From Robiginitomaculum sp. (GTDB taxonomy: Bacteria; Pseudomonadota; Alphaproteobacteria; Caulobacterales; Maricaulaceae): a stretch of 5,795 bases of DNA. Positions 1 to 5,497 of the stretch are shown piece after piece. Both the position numbers and the translations under genes were made by a program. The stretch lies in contig NVVU01000046.1 in the NCBI GenBank assembly GCA_002733485.1, positions 6,154 to 11,948 of the forward strand, written 5' to 3'. Positions within the stretch are counted from its first letter, which is position 1. Every line of letters starts with the position of its first letter. The notes beneath the pieces are model-generated. The model was not told the origin of the DNA and did no database searches. It saw nothing but the letters and a program-made list of their open reading frames with translations.

Positions 1-1
1 A

Positions 2-730
2 AGTGGAAAACGGGCGCTGGTCACGGGCGCCACCGGCGGGTTGGGCGGCGATATTGCTCGCGCTTTGCATGGGGCCGGGGCCAGTGTGGCCCTTTCTGGC
101 ACCCGGGCGGAAAAACTGGACGAACTGGCCGCTGAACTGGGCGGGGATCGCGTGGCGGTGCTGCCTGCAAACCTTGGCGATGCCGACAGCGTTGATGCCC
201 TGCCAGGGCGTGTAACCGAGGCGCTGGGCGGGCTGGACATATTGGTCTCCAATGCCGGGGTGACACGCGATGGCCTCCTTATGCGGATGAAGGACGAAGA
301 CTGGGATTTTGTCCTCAAAGTTAATCTGGAGGCTTATTTTCGTCTCACGCGCGCCGCCATGCGCGGCATGATGAAGAGCCGCTGGGGCCGTATTATCGGC
401 ATTGCCTCTATTGTCGGGGTGACGGGCAATCCGGGACAGGCCAATTATGCCGCCTCCAAGGCGGGCATGATCGGCTTTACCAAGGCCATTGCGGCCGAGA
501 CCGCCAAACGCAACATCACGGCAAATTGTATTGCGCCGGGATTTATAACTTCGCCGATGACGGACGCGCTGAACGACAAACAACGCGAAGCCATTTTAAC
601 CACCATTCCGGCTGGAAAACTGGGCCAGGGCAGTGATATCGCCGCTGCGACAGTGTATCTGGCCTCAAACGAGGCGGGCTATGTCACGGGCCAGACTTTG
701 CACGTCAATGGCGGTATGGCGATGTTCTAG
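2..730 (+). CDS. fabG: 3-oxoacyl-[acyl-carrier-protein] reductase FabG, 5' partial
   Basis: FabG is the cytosolic NADPH-dependent reductase that converts 3-ketoacyl-ACP to 3-hydroxyacyl-ACP in type II fatty-acid elongation. The frame is open to the left edge, so the start lies outside the window. 242 residues are visible, and comparison with typical 244-247 aa FabG proteins suggests only about 3-5 are missing. Counting from the first visible codon, the Rossmann cofactor loop TGATGGLG is at residues 8-15 and the NAG motif at 84-86 (SNAG here, where E. coli FabG has NNAG). The SDR catalytic tetrad is Asn108, Ser136, Tyr149 and Lys153 (YAASK). The C-terminal HVNGGMAMF is typical of FabG. An internal TTG at 41 could be mistaken for a start, but it falls inside the cofactor loop and cannot be the true one. 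The following acpP and fabF confirm the family assignment over other SDR enzymes. Confidence 0.97.
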   Translation, partial: SGKRALVTGATGGLGGDIARALHGAGASVALSGTRAEKLDELAAELGGDRVAVLPANLGDADSVDALPGRVTEALGGLDILVSNAGVTRDGLLMRMKDEDWDFVLKVNLEAYFRLTRAAMRGMMKSRWGRIIGIASIVGVTGNPGQANYAASKAGMIGFTKAIAAETAKRNITANCIAPGFITSPMTDALNDKQREAILTTIPAGKLGQGSDIAAATVYLASNEAGYVTGQTLHVNGGMAMF

Positions 731-738
731 ACCATAGA

Positions 739-763
739 ATCTGCATGGTTTTTTCATGCAGGT
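739..763 (+). other. Hairpin in the fabG-acpP spacer
   Basis: A perfect 7-bp inverted repeat, CTGCATG (741-747) and CATGCAG (755-761), encloses a 7-nt loop of G and six T. It extends by one wobble and one A-T pair to 739/763. No T-run follows the stem, so it is not a classical terminator. An alternative 5-bp stem, ACCAT (731-735) with ATGGT (745-749), is followed directly by TTTTT (750-754) and would look like a weak terminator. The two folds share bases and exclude each other. The location directly after the fabG stop suggests partial termination or mRNA processing between fabG and acpP. That role is inference. Confidence 0.4.
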
Positions 764-875
764 GCTTGGCGCGGCAAAGAAAAGTGTGATAGGCGTCGCC
801 GCAGCCGCAACAAATGTGGATAATCAACTCATGCGCCCTTTAGGGGTTGCGTAATATAGAAGCCAAAAAACAGAA

Positions 876-881
876 GAAGGG
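876..881 (+). promoter_or_regulatory. Ribosome binding site of acpP
   Basis: GAAGGG lies 7 nt before the ATG at 889. It decides the start: an in-frame TTG at 847 would add 14 lysine-rich residues (RNIEAKKQKKGTS) absent from AcpP proteins, and these codons include the Shine-Dalgarno sequence itself. Further upstream, TAATAT (852-857) and GATAAT (819-824) resemble -10 boxes, but I see no good -35 partner for either, so no promoter is called. Confidence 0.7.
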
Positions 882-888
882 CACTAGC

Positions 889-1125
889 ATGTCAGACATT
901 TTGGATCGCGTAAAAAAGATCGTTATCGAGCACCTGGACGTGGAAGAAAGCAAGGTCACAGAAAGTGCCAGCTTTATTGACGATCTTGGCGCTGACTCTC
1001 TCGACAATGTTGAGCTGGTCATGGCATTTGAAGAAGAATTCGACATTGAAATTCCTGATGATGCGGCCGAACATATCCAAAAAGTTGGCGATGCGGTTAA
1101 ATTCATCACTGAAAAAACTGGCTGA
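889..1125 (+). CDS. acpP: Acyl carrier protein
   Basis: This is the small acidic cytosolic protein that carries growing acyl chains as thioesters on a 4'-phosphopantetheine arm for FabD, FabG, FabF and partner enzymes. The 78-residue length is normal for AcpP. The modification site is Ser37 in GADSLD, and the acidic recognition helix II follows (DNVELVMAFEEEF). The ATG at 889 is chosen over an in-frame TTG at 847 because of the Shine-Dalgarno sequence at 876-881 and the standard N-terminus MSDILDRVKKI. It sits 158 nt after fabG and 21 nt before fabF. AcpP is normally one of the most abundant cell proteins, so extra transcription or transcript processing at this spacer would be expected, though no convincing promoter is visible. 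Confidence 0.98.
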   Translation: MSDILDRVKKIVIEHLDVEESKVTESASFIDDLGADSLDNVELVMAFEEEFDIEIPDDAAEHIQKVGDAVKFITEKTG

Positions 1126-1146
1126 CGCTTACGGGCGGCTAACCTG

Positions 1147-2436
1147 ATGGGCGAACGACGCATAGTCATCACTGGCTTGGGCCTGATTACCCCTTTGGGG
1201 GCAGGCGTTGAGCCGACTTGGAAGGCGTTGATCGCCGGAAAGTCAGGGATTGGCCCCATTGAAAATTTTGACACGTCGGACCTGACCTGCAAAATTGCAG
1301 GTTACGTTCCGCGTGTTGATGGGCGCGGCGGCGGCTCTGCGGGCCAGGCCGGCGCGTTTGACCCCGATACGGTCATGTCGGTGCGCGATCGCAAGCGCGT
1401 AGACGAATTTATTCTTTATGGCATTGCGGCGGCGGACGAAGCCATCGCCATGTCCGGATGGACCCCAAAGGATGAAGAATCGCAAGAGCGTACCGGCGTA
1501 CTCATCGGGTCCGGCATTGGCGGTTTGCAAACTGTTTACGAGGCCTCGCTAACCATACACGAGCGCGGCGCGCGCCGCCTTAGCCCCTTTGTGGTTCCCT
1601 CTATGCTGATCAATCTGGCTTCGGGCCAGGTCTCCATGCGTTATGGCTTTAAGGGGCCGAACCATTCCGTGGTGACGGCCTGTTCCACCGGGGCGCATGC
1701 CATTGGCGATGCGGCCGAATTTATTCGCCGTGGTGATGCCGATGTGATGGTTGCCGGCGGTGCCGAGGCCGCCATCTGCCGTCTTGGCATTGGCTGTTTT
1801 GCCGCCTCGCGCGCGCTTTCAACCGCCAATAATGATAACCCGGAAAAGGCATCCCGCCCCTGGGACAAGGACCGCGACGGCTTTGTCATGGGCGAGGGGG
1901 CTGGCATATTTGTTCTGGAAGAACTGGAACATGCGCTGGCACGCGGTGCCAATATCATTGCCGAGGTCAAGGGCTATGGCCTTTCGAGCGATGCCTATCA
2001 CATCACGGCGCCTGCCCCTGATGGCAATGGCGGTTACCGGTCCATGAAAATGGCCATGAAGCATGCAGGACTGGAGCCAAAAGACATTGATTACGTCAAT
2101 GCGCACGGCACCTCTACGCCGCTGGGTGACGAGATCGAACTAAAGGCGGTTGAGCGCATGTTTGGCGAGGCGGCTGGGGATATTGTTATGTCTTCCACAA
2201 AATCATCCATCGGGCATTTACTGGGAGCTGCCGGTGCGGTCGAGGCGGCGTTTTGCGCGCTGGCCATTCGCGACGGGGTTTGCCCGCCTACGCTGAACCT
2301 TGATAACCCGTCGATGGAAACCAAAATCAATCTGGCACCGCACAAGGCCGTTAAACGTGCTGTGCAGGCAACCTTAAGCAATTCCTTTGGCTTTGGTGGC
2401 ACCAATGCGTCTCTGGTGCTGACCGCGTATCCGTGA
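1147..2436 (+). CDS. fabF: 3-oxoacyl-[acyl-carrier-protein] synthase II (KAS II)
   Basis: FabF condenses malonyl-ACP with acyl-ACP by a decarboxylative Claisen reaction, the elongation step of type II fatty-acid synthesis. The 429-residue thiolase-fold protein shows the KAS Cys-His-His site: Cys179 in VVTACSTGAH, His320 in NAHGTSTPLGD, and His357 with the conserved Lys352 in TKSSIGHLLGAAGAVEA. The glycine-rich GFGGTN loop is at 415-420. The N-terminus RRIVITGLGLITPLG supports the ATG at 1147. No strong Shine-Dalgarno is visible (only GGGCGG at 1133-1138), so translation may depend on acpP 21 nt upstream. At 429 aa it is about 16 longer than the 413-aa E. coli enzyme. The extra residues are mainly a Gly/Ala-rich insertion around 57-75, in a region that varies between alphaproteobacterial FabFs. 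The HLLGAAGAVEA segment and the acpP neighbour favour FabF over FabB. Confidence 0.97.
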   Translation: MGERRIVITGLGLITPLGAGVEPTWKALIAGKSGIGPIENFDTSDLTCKIAGYVPRVDGRGGGSAGQAGAFDPDTVMSVRDRKRVDEFILYGIAAADEAIAMSGWTPKDEESQERTGVLIGSGIGGLQTVYEASLTIHERGARRLSPFVVPSMLINLASGQVSMRYGFKGPNHSVVTACSTGAHAIGDAAEFIRRGDADVMVAGGAEAAICRLGIGCFAASRALSTANNDNPEKASRPWDKDRDGFVMGEGAGIFVLEELEHALARGANIIAEVKGYGLSSDAYHITAPAPDGNGGYRSMKMAMKHAGLEPKDIDYVNAHGTSTPLGDEIELKAVERMFGEAAGDIVMSSTKSSIGHLLGAAGAVEAAFCALAIRDGVCPPTLNLDNPSMETKINLAPHKAVKRAVQATLSNSFGFGGTNASLVLTAYP

Positions 2437-3530
2437 GCAAAGACAAGATACCTCCCCAGGACAAACCTCAGGACAGTGCTGTCAAAAAGTTGACTAAATT
2501 GCCGGGAAAGTCGTCGGGCAAGGGGCGGCTCTATGGCATCATTGCTCTCTTTTTGCTGATTCTTATCGGAGCGGTGGCGGCGGGTGGCTGGCTGATCTGG
2601 CAGGAAAAAATCATCAAGGCCATGGCCGTTCCCGGCTCGTCTTTGGTGGTGAAGACCTTTACCGTTAAACCCGGCAGTGGTGCCGGGACCATCGCCCGGC
2701 AATTAGAGGCTGAGGGCCTGGTTTCCAGGGCGCAACTGTTTCGCATCAAATCCAAACTGGCGGGTGAGGATGTCACGTTAAAGGCTGGTGAATATCGCAT
2801 TGCGCCGCACGCCAGTATTAATGATGTTTTCTCACTGCTGCAAAGCGGCAAGATTGTCCAGCATGCGGTGACCGTCCCCGAAGGACGCACTGTGCGCGAG
2901 ATCATAGAGATTGTCCGCGCCAGCCCGGTGTTAAGCGGCGCGGTGGTTGAAGTGCCGCCCGAAGGCTCGCTATTGCCGGAAACCTATGCCGTCACACGGG
3001 GCACGGATCGCAAAGCCTTGCTGGTGCGCATGCAGGGCGATATGAATGCGGTATTGGATCAGGCTTGGGAAGGGCGCGACCCGAACCTGCCTTTGGCCAG
3101 TAAGAAAGACATGCTGATCCTGGCATCCATAGTTGAAAAGGAAACCGGCATTGCGGCCGAGCGCCCACAAGTGGCGGCGGTTTTCGTTAATCGTTTGCGC
3201 CGCCGCATGCGCCTGGAAAGCGACCCGACCATTCTTTATGGCATCAATGGCGGGATCCCCTTGGGGCGGGGTCTCAGGCGATCAGAGATCGACCGCAAAA
3301 CCGCCTGGAACACCTATCAGATTGATGGCCTGCCGCCGACACCAATTTGTAACCCCGGCCGGGATGCCATCATGGCGGTGGCGCACCCGGCACAGACCAA
3401 AGACCTGTATTTTGTTGCCAATGGCATTGGTGGCCATGTCTTTGCACCGAGCTATCGGGCGCATTTACGTAATGTTGCCCAATGGCGTAAAGTAGAACGC
3501 CAGCGCAAAAGGGAACGGGCCAGAAAATGA
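2433..3530 (+). CDS. mltG: Endolytic murein transglycosylase MltG
   Basis: MltG (YceG family) is an inner-membrane endolytic transglycosylase that cleaves nascent peptidoglycan and is thought to set glycan strand length. The 365-residue protein has a cytosolic basic tail (1-32), one transmembrane helix (about 34-57, LYGIIALFLLILIG...) and a periplasmic part. A LysM-like subdomain covers about 74-140 (FTVKPGSGAGTIARQLEAEG). The catalytic domain carries LPETY (181-185), ILASIVEKETG with predicted catalytic Glu235, NRLRRRMRLESDPT (253-266) and NTYQIDGLPPTPICNPG (293-309). The start is GTG at 2433, overlapping the fabF stop as GTGA, with no clear Shine-Dalgarno, which suggests translational coupling. 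The last 15 residues are strikingly basic (WRKVERQRKRERARK), an unusual periplasmic tail. E. coli places this gene next to pabC and tmk, whereas here it links fatty-acid and wall genes. Confidence 0.95.
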   Translation: MSKDKIPPQDKPQDSAVKKLTKLPGKSSGKGRLYGIIALFLLILIGAVAAGGWLIWQEKIIKAMAVPGSSLVVKTFTVKPGSGAGTIARQLEAEGLVSRAQLFRIKSKLAGEDVTLKAGEYRIAPHASINDVFSLLQSGKIVQHAVTVPEGRTVREIIEIVRASPVLSGAVVEVPPEGSLLPETYAVTRGTDRKALLVRMQGDMNAVLDQAWEGRDPNLPLASKKDMLILASIVEKETGIAAERPQVAAVFVNRLRRRMRLESDPTILYGINGGIPLGRGLRRSEIDRKTAWNTYQIDGLPPTPICNPGRDAIMAVAHPAQTKDLYFVANGIGGHVFAPSYRAHLRNVAQWRKVERQRKRERARK

Positions 3531-4411
3531 CCATATCCAGCATGACCGGCTTTGCCCGTATCGAAGGGGCGCATTCTGGATGGACCTGGGCCTGGGAGGC
3601 GCGCAGCGTCAACGGGCGCGGGCTGGATGTGCGCTTGCGTATTCCCGGTGGTTTTGAAAGTTTAGAAGCCGAAGTGCGCAATGCCGCCAAGGCCGCGTTC
3701 AGCCGTGGCAATATCCAGATCAATTTGCAATACCAGCGGGGAGAAGAGAGCCATGATCTGGTAGTACACGAGGAGGTGGCCCGCAATCTGGTGATGGCCC
3801 TGCAACCGCTGGTCGATGATGGGCTGGCGCGTCCCGCCAGTGTTGATGGCTTGCTGGGGGTGCGCGGCGTTCTGGACGTGCCGCGCATTGGTGATGACCC
3901 GGACATGCTAAGTGCGATCGAGAGCGCCATGAGCGTCGGGGTCGAGCCGCTTATGAATGCCCTTGGGGATACCCGTGCCAATGAGGGGATGCAAACCGCG
4001 CTAGTGATCGGGGCGGCGTTTGATGAGATTGAAGACCTGGTTGGACAGGCCCGAGCCTGTGACAGCGCCCAACCCGCAGCCATCAAGGCTAGACTGCAAG
4101 AGCAGATCAATGCCTTGCTGGAGGGGCAGGATTTTGATGCGGACCGGTTGGTGCAAGAGGCCGCCATGATGGCGGTAAAGGCCGATGTTCGCGAAGAACT
4201 GGACCGCCTCAGCGCCCATATTGGTGCCGGACGTACTCTTTTGACCGAGGTCGGCCCAGTGGGGCGGAAACTTGAATTTCTGGCGCAGGAATTTAACCGC
4301 GAAGCCAATACTTTATGTTCCAAATCATCCGACATGACCTTGACCGAGACCGGTCTGGCGCTCAAAACCAAGATTGATCAGGTTCGGGAGCAAGCCGCCA
4401 ATGTCGAATAA
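3527..4411 (+). CDS. yicC: YicC family endoribonuclease
   Basis: The 294-residue protein matches the YicC family, about 287 aa in E. coli, whose member has been reported as an endoribonuclease acting on the small RNA RyhB. The family signatures are present. The N-terminal YicC domain opens with SSMTGFAR (4-11) and continues with EARSVNGRGLDVRLR. The C-terminal DUF1732 domain has VKADVREELDRLSAH (217-231) and the hallmark GPVGRKLEFLAQEFNREANTL (243-263), then SKSSD. Most of the middle is predicted helical. The ATG at 3527 overlaps the mltG stop as ATGA, and the 3' end overlaps gmk by 11 nt. The yicC-gmk pairing is common in bacteria. Substrates in this organism cannot be inferred from sequence. 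Confidence 0.95.
   Translation: MTISSMTGFARIEGAHSGWTWAWEARSVNGRGLDVRLRIPGGFESLEAEVRNAAKAAFSRGNIQINLQYQRGEESHDLVVHEEVARNLVMALQPLVDDGLARPASVDGLLGVRGVLDVPRIGDDPDMLSAIESAMSVGVEPLMNALGDTRANEGMQTALVIGAAFDEIEDLVGQARACDSAQPAAIKARLQEQINALLEGQDFDADRLVQEAAMMAVKADVREELDRLSAHIGAGRTLLTEVGPVGRKLEFLAQEFNREANTLCSKSSDMTLTETGLALKTKIDQVREQAANVE
4386..4390 (+). promoter_or_regulatory. Probable ribosome binding site of gmk, inside yicC
   Basis: GGGAG lies 10 nt before the ATG at 4401 and within the yicC coding sequence. It supports that ATG over an in-frame TTG at 4374, which would add nine residues before MSNKERPRRG. The spacing is slightly long, so coupling to yicC translation may contribute. Confidence 0.45.
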
Positions 4412-5039
4412 GGAACGTCCCCGTCGCGGATTAATGCTGATCCTGTCTGGCCCCTCCGGTGCCGGTAAAACCGTGCTCACCCGCCTGTTGCTCAGCGAAT
4501 ATAAAGACATGGAGCTATCCATCTCGGCGACCACTCGCGCGCCGCGCCCTGGTGAAGTTGATGGTGAACATTATCATTTCATCGATGAGGTCAAATTTCG
4601 CCAAATGGCGGAAAATGATGAATTTCTGGAATGGGCCGAGGTTTTTGGCGCGTTTTACGGTACCCCTCGTGCGGCAGTAGAGAAAGCGCTGGAAGAAGGC
4701 CGGGATGTCCTCTTTGATATTGACTGGCAAGGGGCGCAACAGCTCAAACAGGCTACGGCCAGTGATCTGGTGAAGGTCTTTGTGCTGCCGCCGAGCCTGG
4801 AAGAGCTGGAGGCGCGTCTGCGCAAACGCGATCAGGACAGCGCCGGGGTCATTGAAGACCGGATGGGGCGCGCCCGCGACGAGATCAGCCATTGGGGTGA
4901 ATATCACTATGTCATCGTCAATGAAGATGTGGACCAATCCATGAATGACTTGCGCGCCATTTTGGCTGCCGAACGACGCCTGCGTAAACGCCAGCCATGG
5001 CTGAATGATTTTGTCCGTGATCTGATCCGCCCGTTTTAG
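4401..5039 (+). CDS. gmk: Guanylate kinase
   Basis: Guanylate kinase is cytosolic and phosphorylates GMP to GDP with ATP, feeding GTP, dGTP and (p)ppGpp pools. From the ATG at 4401 it is 212 residues, normal for the family. The P-loop GPSGAGKT is at 17-24. The GMP-binding segment ATTRAPRPGEVDGEHYHF (43-60) supplies the conserved arginines and Tyr58, and is followed by EWAEVFGAFYGTP (77-89) and DIDWQGAQQL (106-115). The lid and its neighbourhood are in VLPPSLEELEARLRKR (128-143) and EDRMGRARDEI (152-162). The upstream TTG at 4374 is less likely because the ATG has a nearby Shine-Dalgarno and gives the usual short N-terminus. The gene overlaps yicC by 11 nt and is the last plus-strand gene of the block. 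No T-rich terminator follows immediately; a palindromic repeat begins 21 nt after the stop codon. Confidence 0.97.
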   Translation: MSNKERPRRGLMLILSGPSGAGKTVLTRLLLSEYKDMELSISATTRAPRPGEVDGEHYHFIDEVKFRQMAENDEFLEWAEVFGAFYGTPRAAVEKALEEGRDVLFDIDWQGAQQLKQATASDLVKVFVLPPSLEELEARLRKRDQDSAGVIEDRMGRARDEISHWGEYHYVIVNEDVDQSMNDLRAILAAERRLRKRQPWLNDFVRDLIRPF

Positions 5040-5060
5040 AAGGCCCACATTTTCCATTGG

Positions 5061-5091
5061 TGTCATTACCCGGCTTGTCCGGGTAATCCAG
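5061..5091 (+). repeat. Palindromic repeat, unit 1a
   Basis: A 31-nt unit beginning TGTCATT and ending AATCCAG. Its core is a perfect 9-bp stem, ATTACCCGG (5065-5073) and CCGGGTAAT (5079-5087), around the loop CTTGT. It resembles the dispersed palindromes common between genes in Alphaproteobacteria. It lies 21 nt past the gmk stop and has no following T-run, so it may shield the mRNA 3' end rather than terminate transcription. It is the inverted partner of unit 1b. Confidence 0.85.
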
Positions 5092-5108
5092 TTTCGTCTG
5101 CCCCCGTT

Positions 5109-5139
5109 CTGGATTGCCGGAACAAGTCCGGCAATGACA
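5109..5139 (-). repeat. Palindromic repeat, unit 1b (inverted partner of 1a)
   Basis: This 31-nt unit has its own perfect 9-bp stem, ATTGCCGGA (5113-5121) and TCCGGCAAT (5127-5135), around ACAAG. Its reverse complement matches unit 1a at 25 of 31 positions, including both ends (TGTCATT and AATCCAG) and the CTTGT loop. Units 1a and 1b are separated by 17 nt and together form a 79-bp element with terminal inverted repeats. Confidence 0.85.
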
Positions 5140-5188
5140 GGTGTGAGGAGAACCTCGAAGCATGGAGAACATCATACCCCAACCAGAC

Positions 5189-5220
5189 CGGTGTGGGATA
5201 AGTTCGCACAATCCCCACCG
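5189..5220 (+). other. Bulged hairpin between the composite repeats
   Basis: CGGTGTGGGAT (5189-5199) pairs with ATCCCCACCG (5211-5220) through ten base pairs with a single bulged T and an 11-nt loop. There is no T-run, so it is not an intrinsic terminator. Its sequence differs from the flanking palindromes. It may be a structured part of a gmk 3' UTR or chance. Confidence 0.4.
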
Positions 5221-5232
5221 CAAAACCAAATG

Positions 5233-5262
5233 TGTCATCCCGGCTTTTGAGCCGGGATCCAG
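5233..5262 (+). repeat. Palindromic repeat, unit 2a
   Basis: A 30-nt unit beginning TGTCAT and ending GATCCAG, as in unit 1a. Its core is a perfect 9-bp stem, ATCCCGGCT (5237-5245) and AGCCGGGAT (5250-5258), with a 4-nt TTTG loop. It has the same general design as units 1a and 1b but a different stem sequence. Confidence 0.8.
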
Positions 5263-5293
5263 TCCTGAATGCCAACACGCATGGGCTTATGAA

Positions 5294-5323
5294 ATGGATC
5301 CTCCGGTCAAGCCGGAGAATGAC
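5294..5323 (-). repeat. Palindromic repeat, unit 2b (inverted partner of 2a)
   Basis: The reverse complement begins GTCATTCTCCGG, has a CTTGA loop and ends GGATCCAT, which is the same architecture as the other units. The stem is CTCCGG (5301-5306) with CCGGAG (5312-5317), extendable by a T-G wobble. Units 2a and 2b are separated by 31 nt and together form a 91-bp composite. Confidence 0.75.
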
Positions 5324-5385
5324 GAGGGGAGGGAAAATAACTTATCCCCGGCATAGGCCATCCAAAAGTCAATGAGGGTCAAACT

Positions 5386-5489
5386 TTACCCCTGAGCAAG
5401 CCTTCATTTACCCCTAAATTACCCCATAACGCATGAAAATTACCCCTCGAATGTCCCTCGATTACCCCTTTTTACCCCTACTTACCCCT
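5386..5489 (+). repeat. Helically phased TTACCCC(T/A) octamer array, seven copies
   Basis: TTACCCCT occurs at 5386, 5408, 5440, 5462, 5472 and 5482, and TTACCCCA at 5419. Distances between starts are 22, 11, 21, 22, 10 and 10 bp, so all copies lie near one face of the helix. A degraded copy (ATGTCCCT) fits the register at 5451. The unit looks like a 10-11-bp degenerate tandem repeat, TTACCCCT plus 2-3 variable bases, with units lost near 5397 and 5430. All copies are in the same orientation. I do not recognise it as a known operator or iteron. Confidence 0.85.
5455..5488 (-). other. Predicted G-quadruplex motif on the minus strand
   Basis: Read on the minus strand from 5488 to 5455, the array gives G4-N6-G4-N6-G4-N7-G3. 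This fits the usual pattern of four runs of three or more G with loops of up to 7 nt. Folding is a prediction from the pattern only. The minus-strand gene would be transcribed toward this site, but the terminator at 5493-5524 lies before it. Confidence 0.45.
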
Positions 5490-5497
5490 GACAAAAA

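Noticed and set aside
819..857. acpP promoter from GATAAT (819-824) or TAATAT (852-857)
   Set aside because: Neither has a recognisable -35 box at 16-18 bp (TCGCCG and TCATGC-like sequences), so a promoter call would be guesswork.
2091..2702. 203-codon minus-strand frame across the fabF-mltG junction
   Set aside because: It is antisense to two well-supported genes and has no domain or ribosome binding site.
3370..4371. Long 333-codon minus-strand frame opposite yicC
   Set aside because: It is a shadow of yicC codon bias: Ser/Arg/Ala-rich low-complexity translation, while the plus strand encodes a clear YicC protein.
5065..5087. Intrinsic terminator of gmk
   Set aside because: The hairpin is perfect but is followed by ATCCAG rather than a T-run. 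It is better described as a palindromic repeat unit.
4918..5278. Minus-strand open frames of 70 and 106 codons over the gmk 3' end and the repeats
   Set aside because: They are antisense to gmk and the inverted repeats, contain repeat-derived peptides (LDYPDKPGND), and have no recognisable domain.
5162..5356. Open frame of 64 codons on the plus strand between gmk and the array
   Set aside because: It reads through palindromic units 2a and 2b, giving peptides such as DPPVKPENDE that recur wherever these repeats are translated. It has no Shine-Dalgarno or domain.
5386..5489. CRISPR array or plasmid iterons
   Set aside because: The octamers are too short and the 2-14-nt gaps too small for CRISPR repeats and spacers. 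No replication initiator gene or A/T-rich melting region is present, and the context is chromosomal housekeeping genes.
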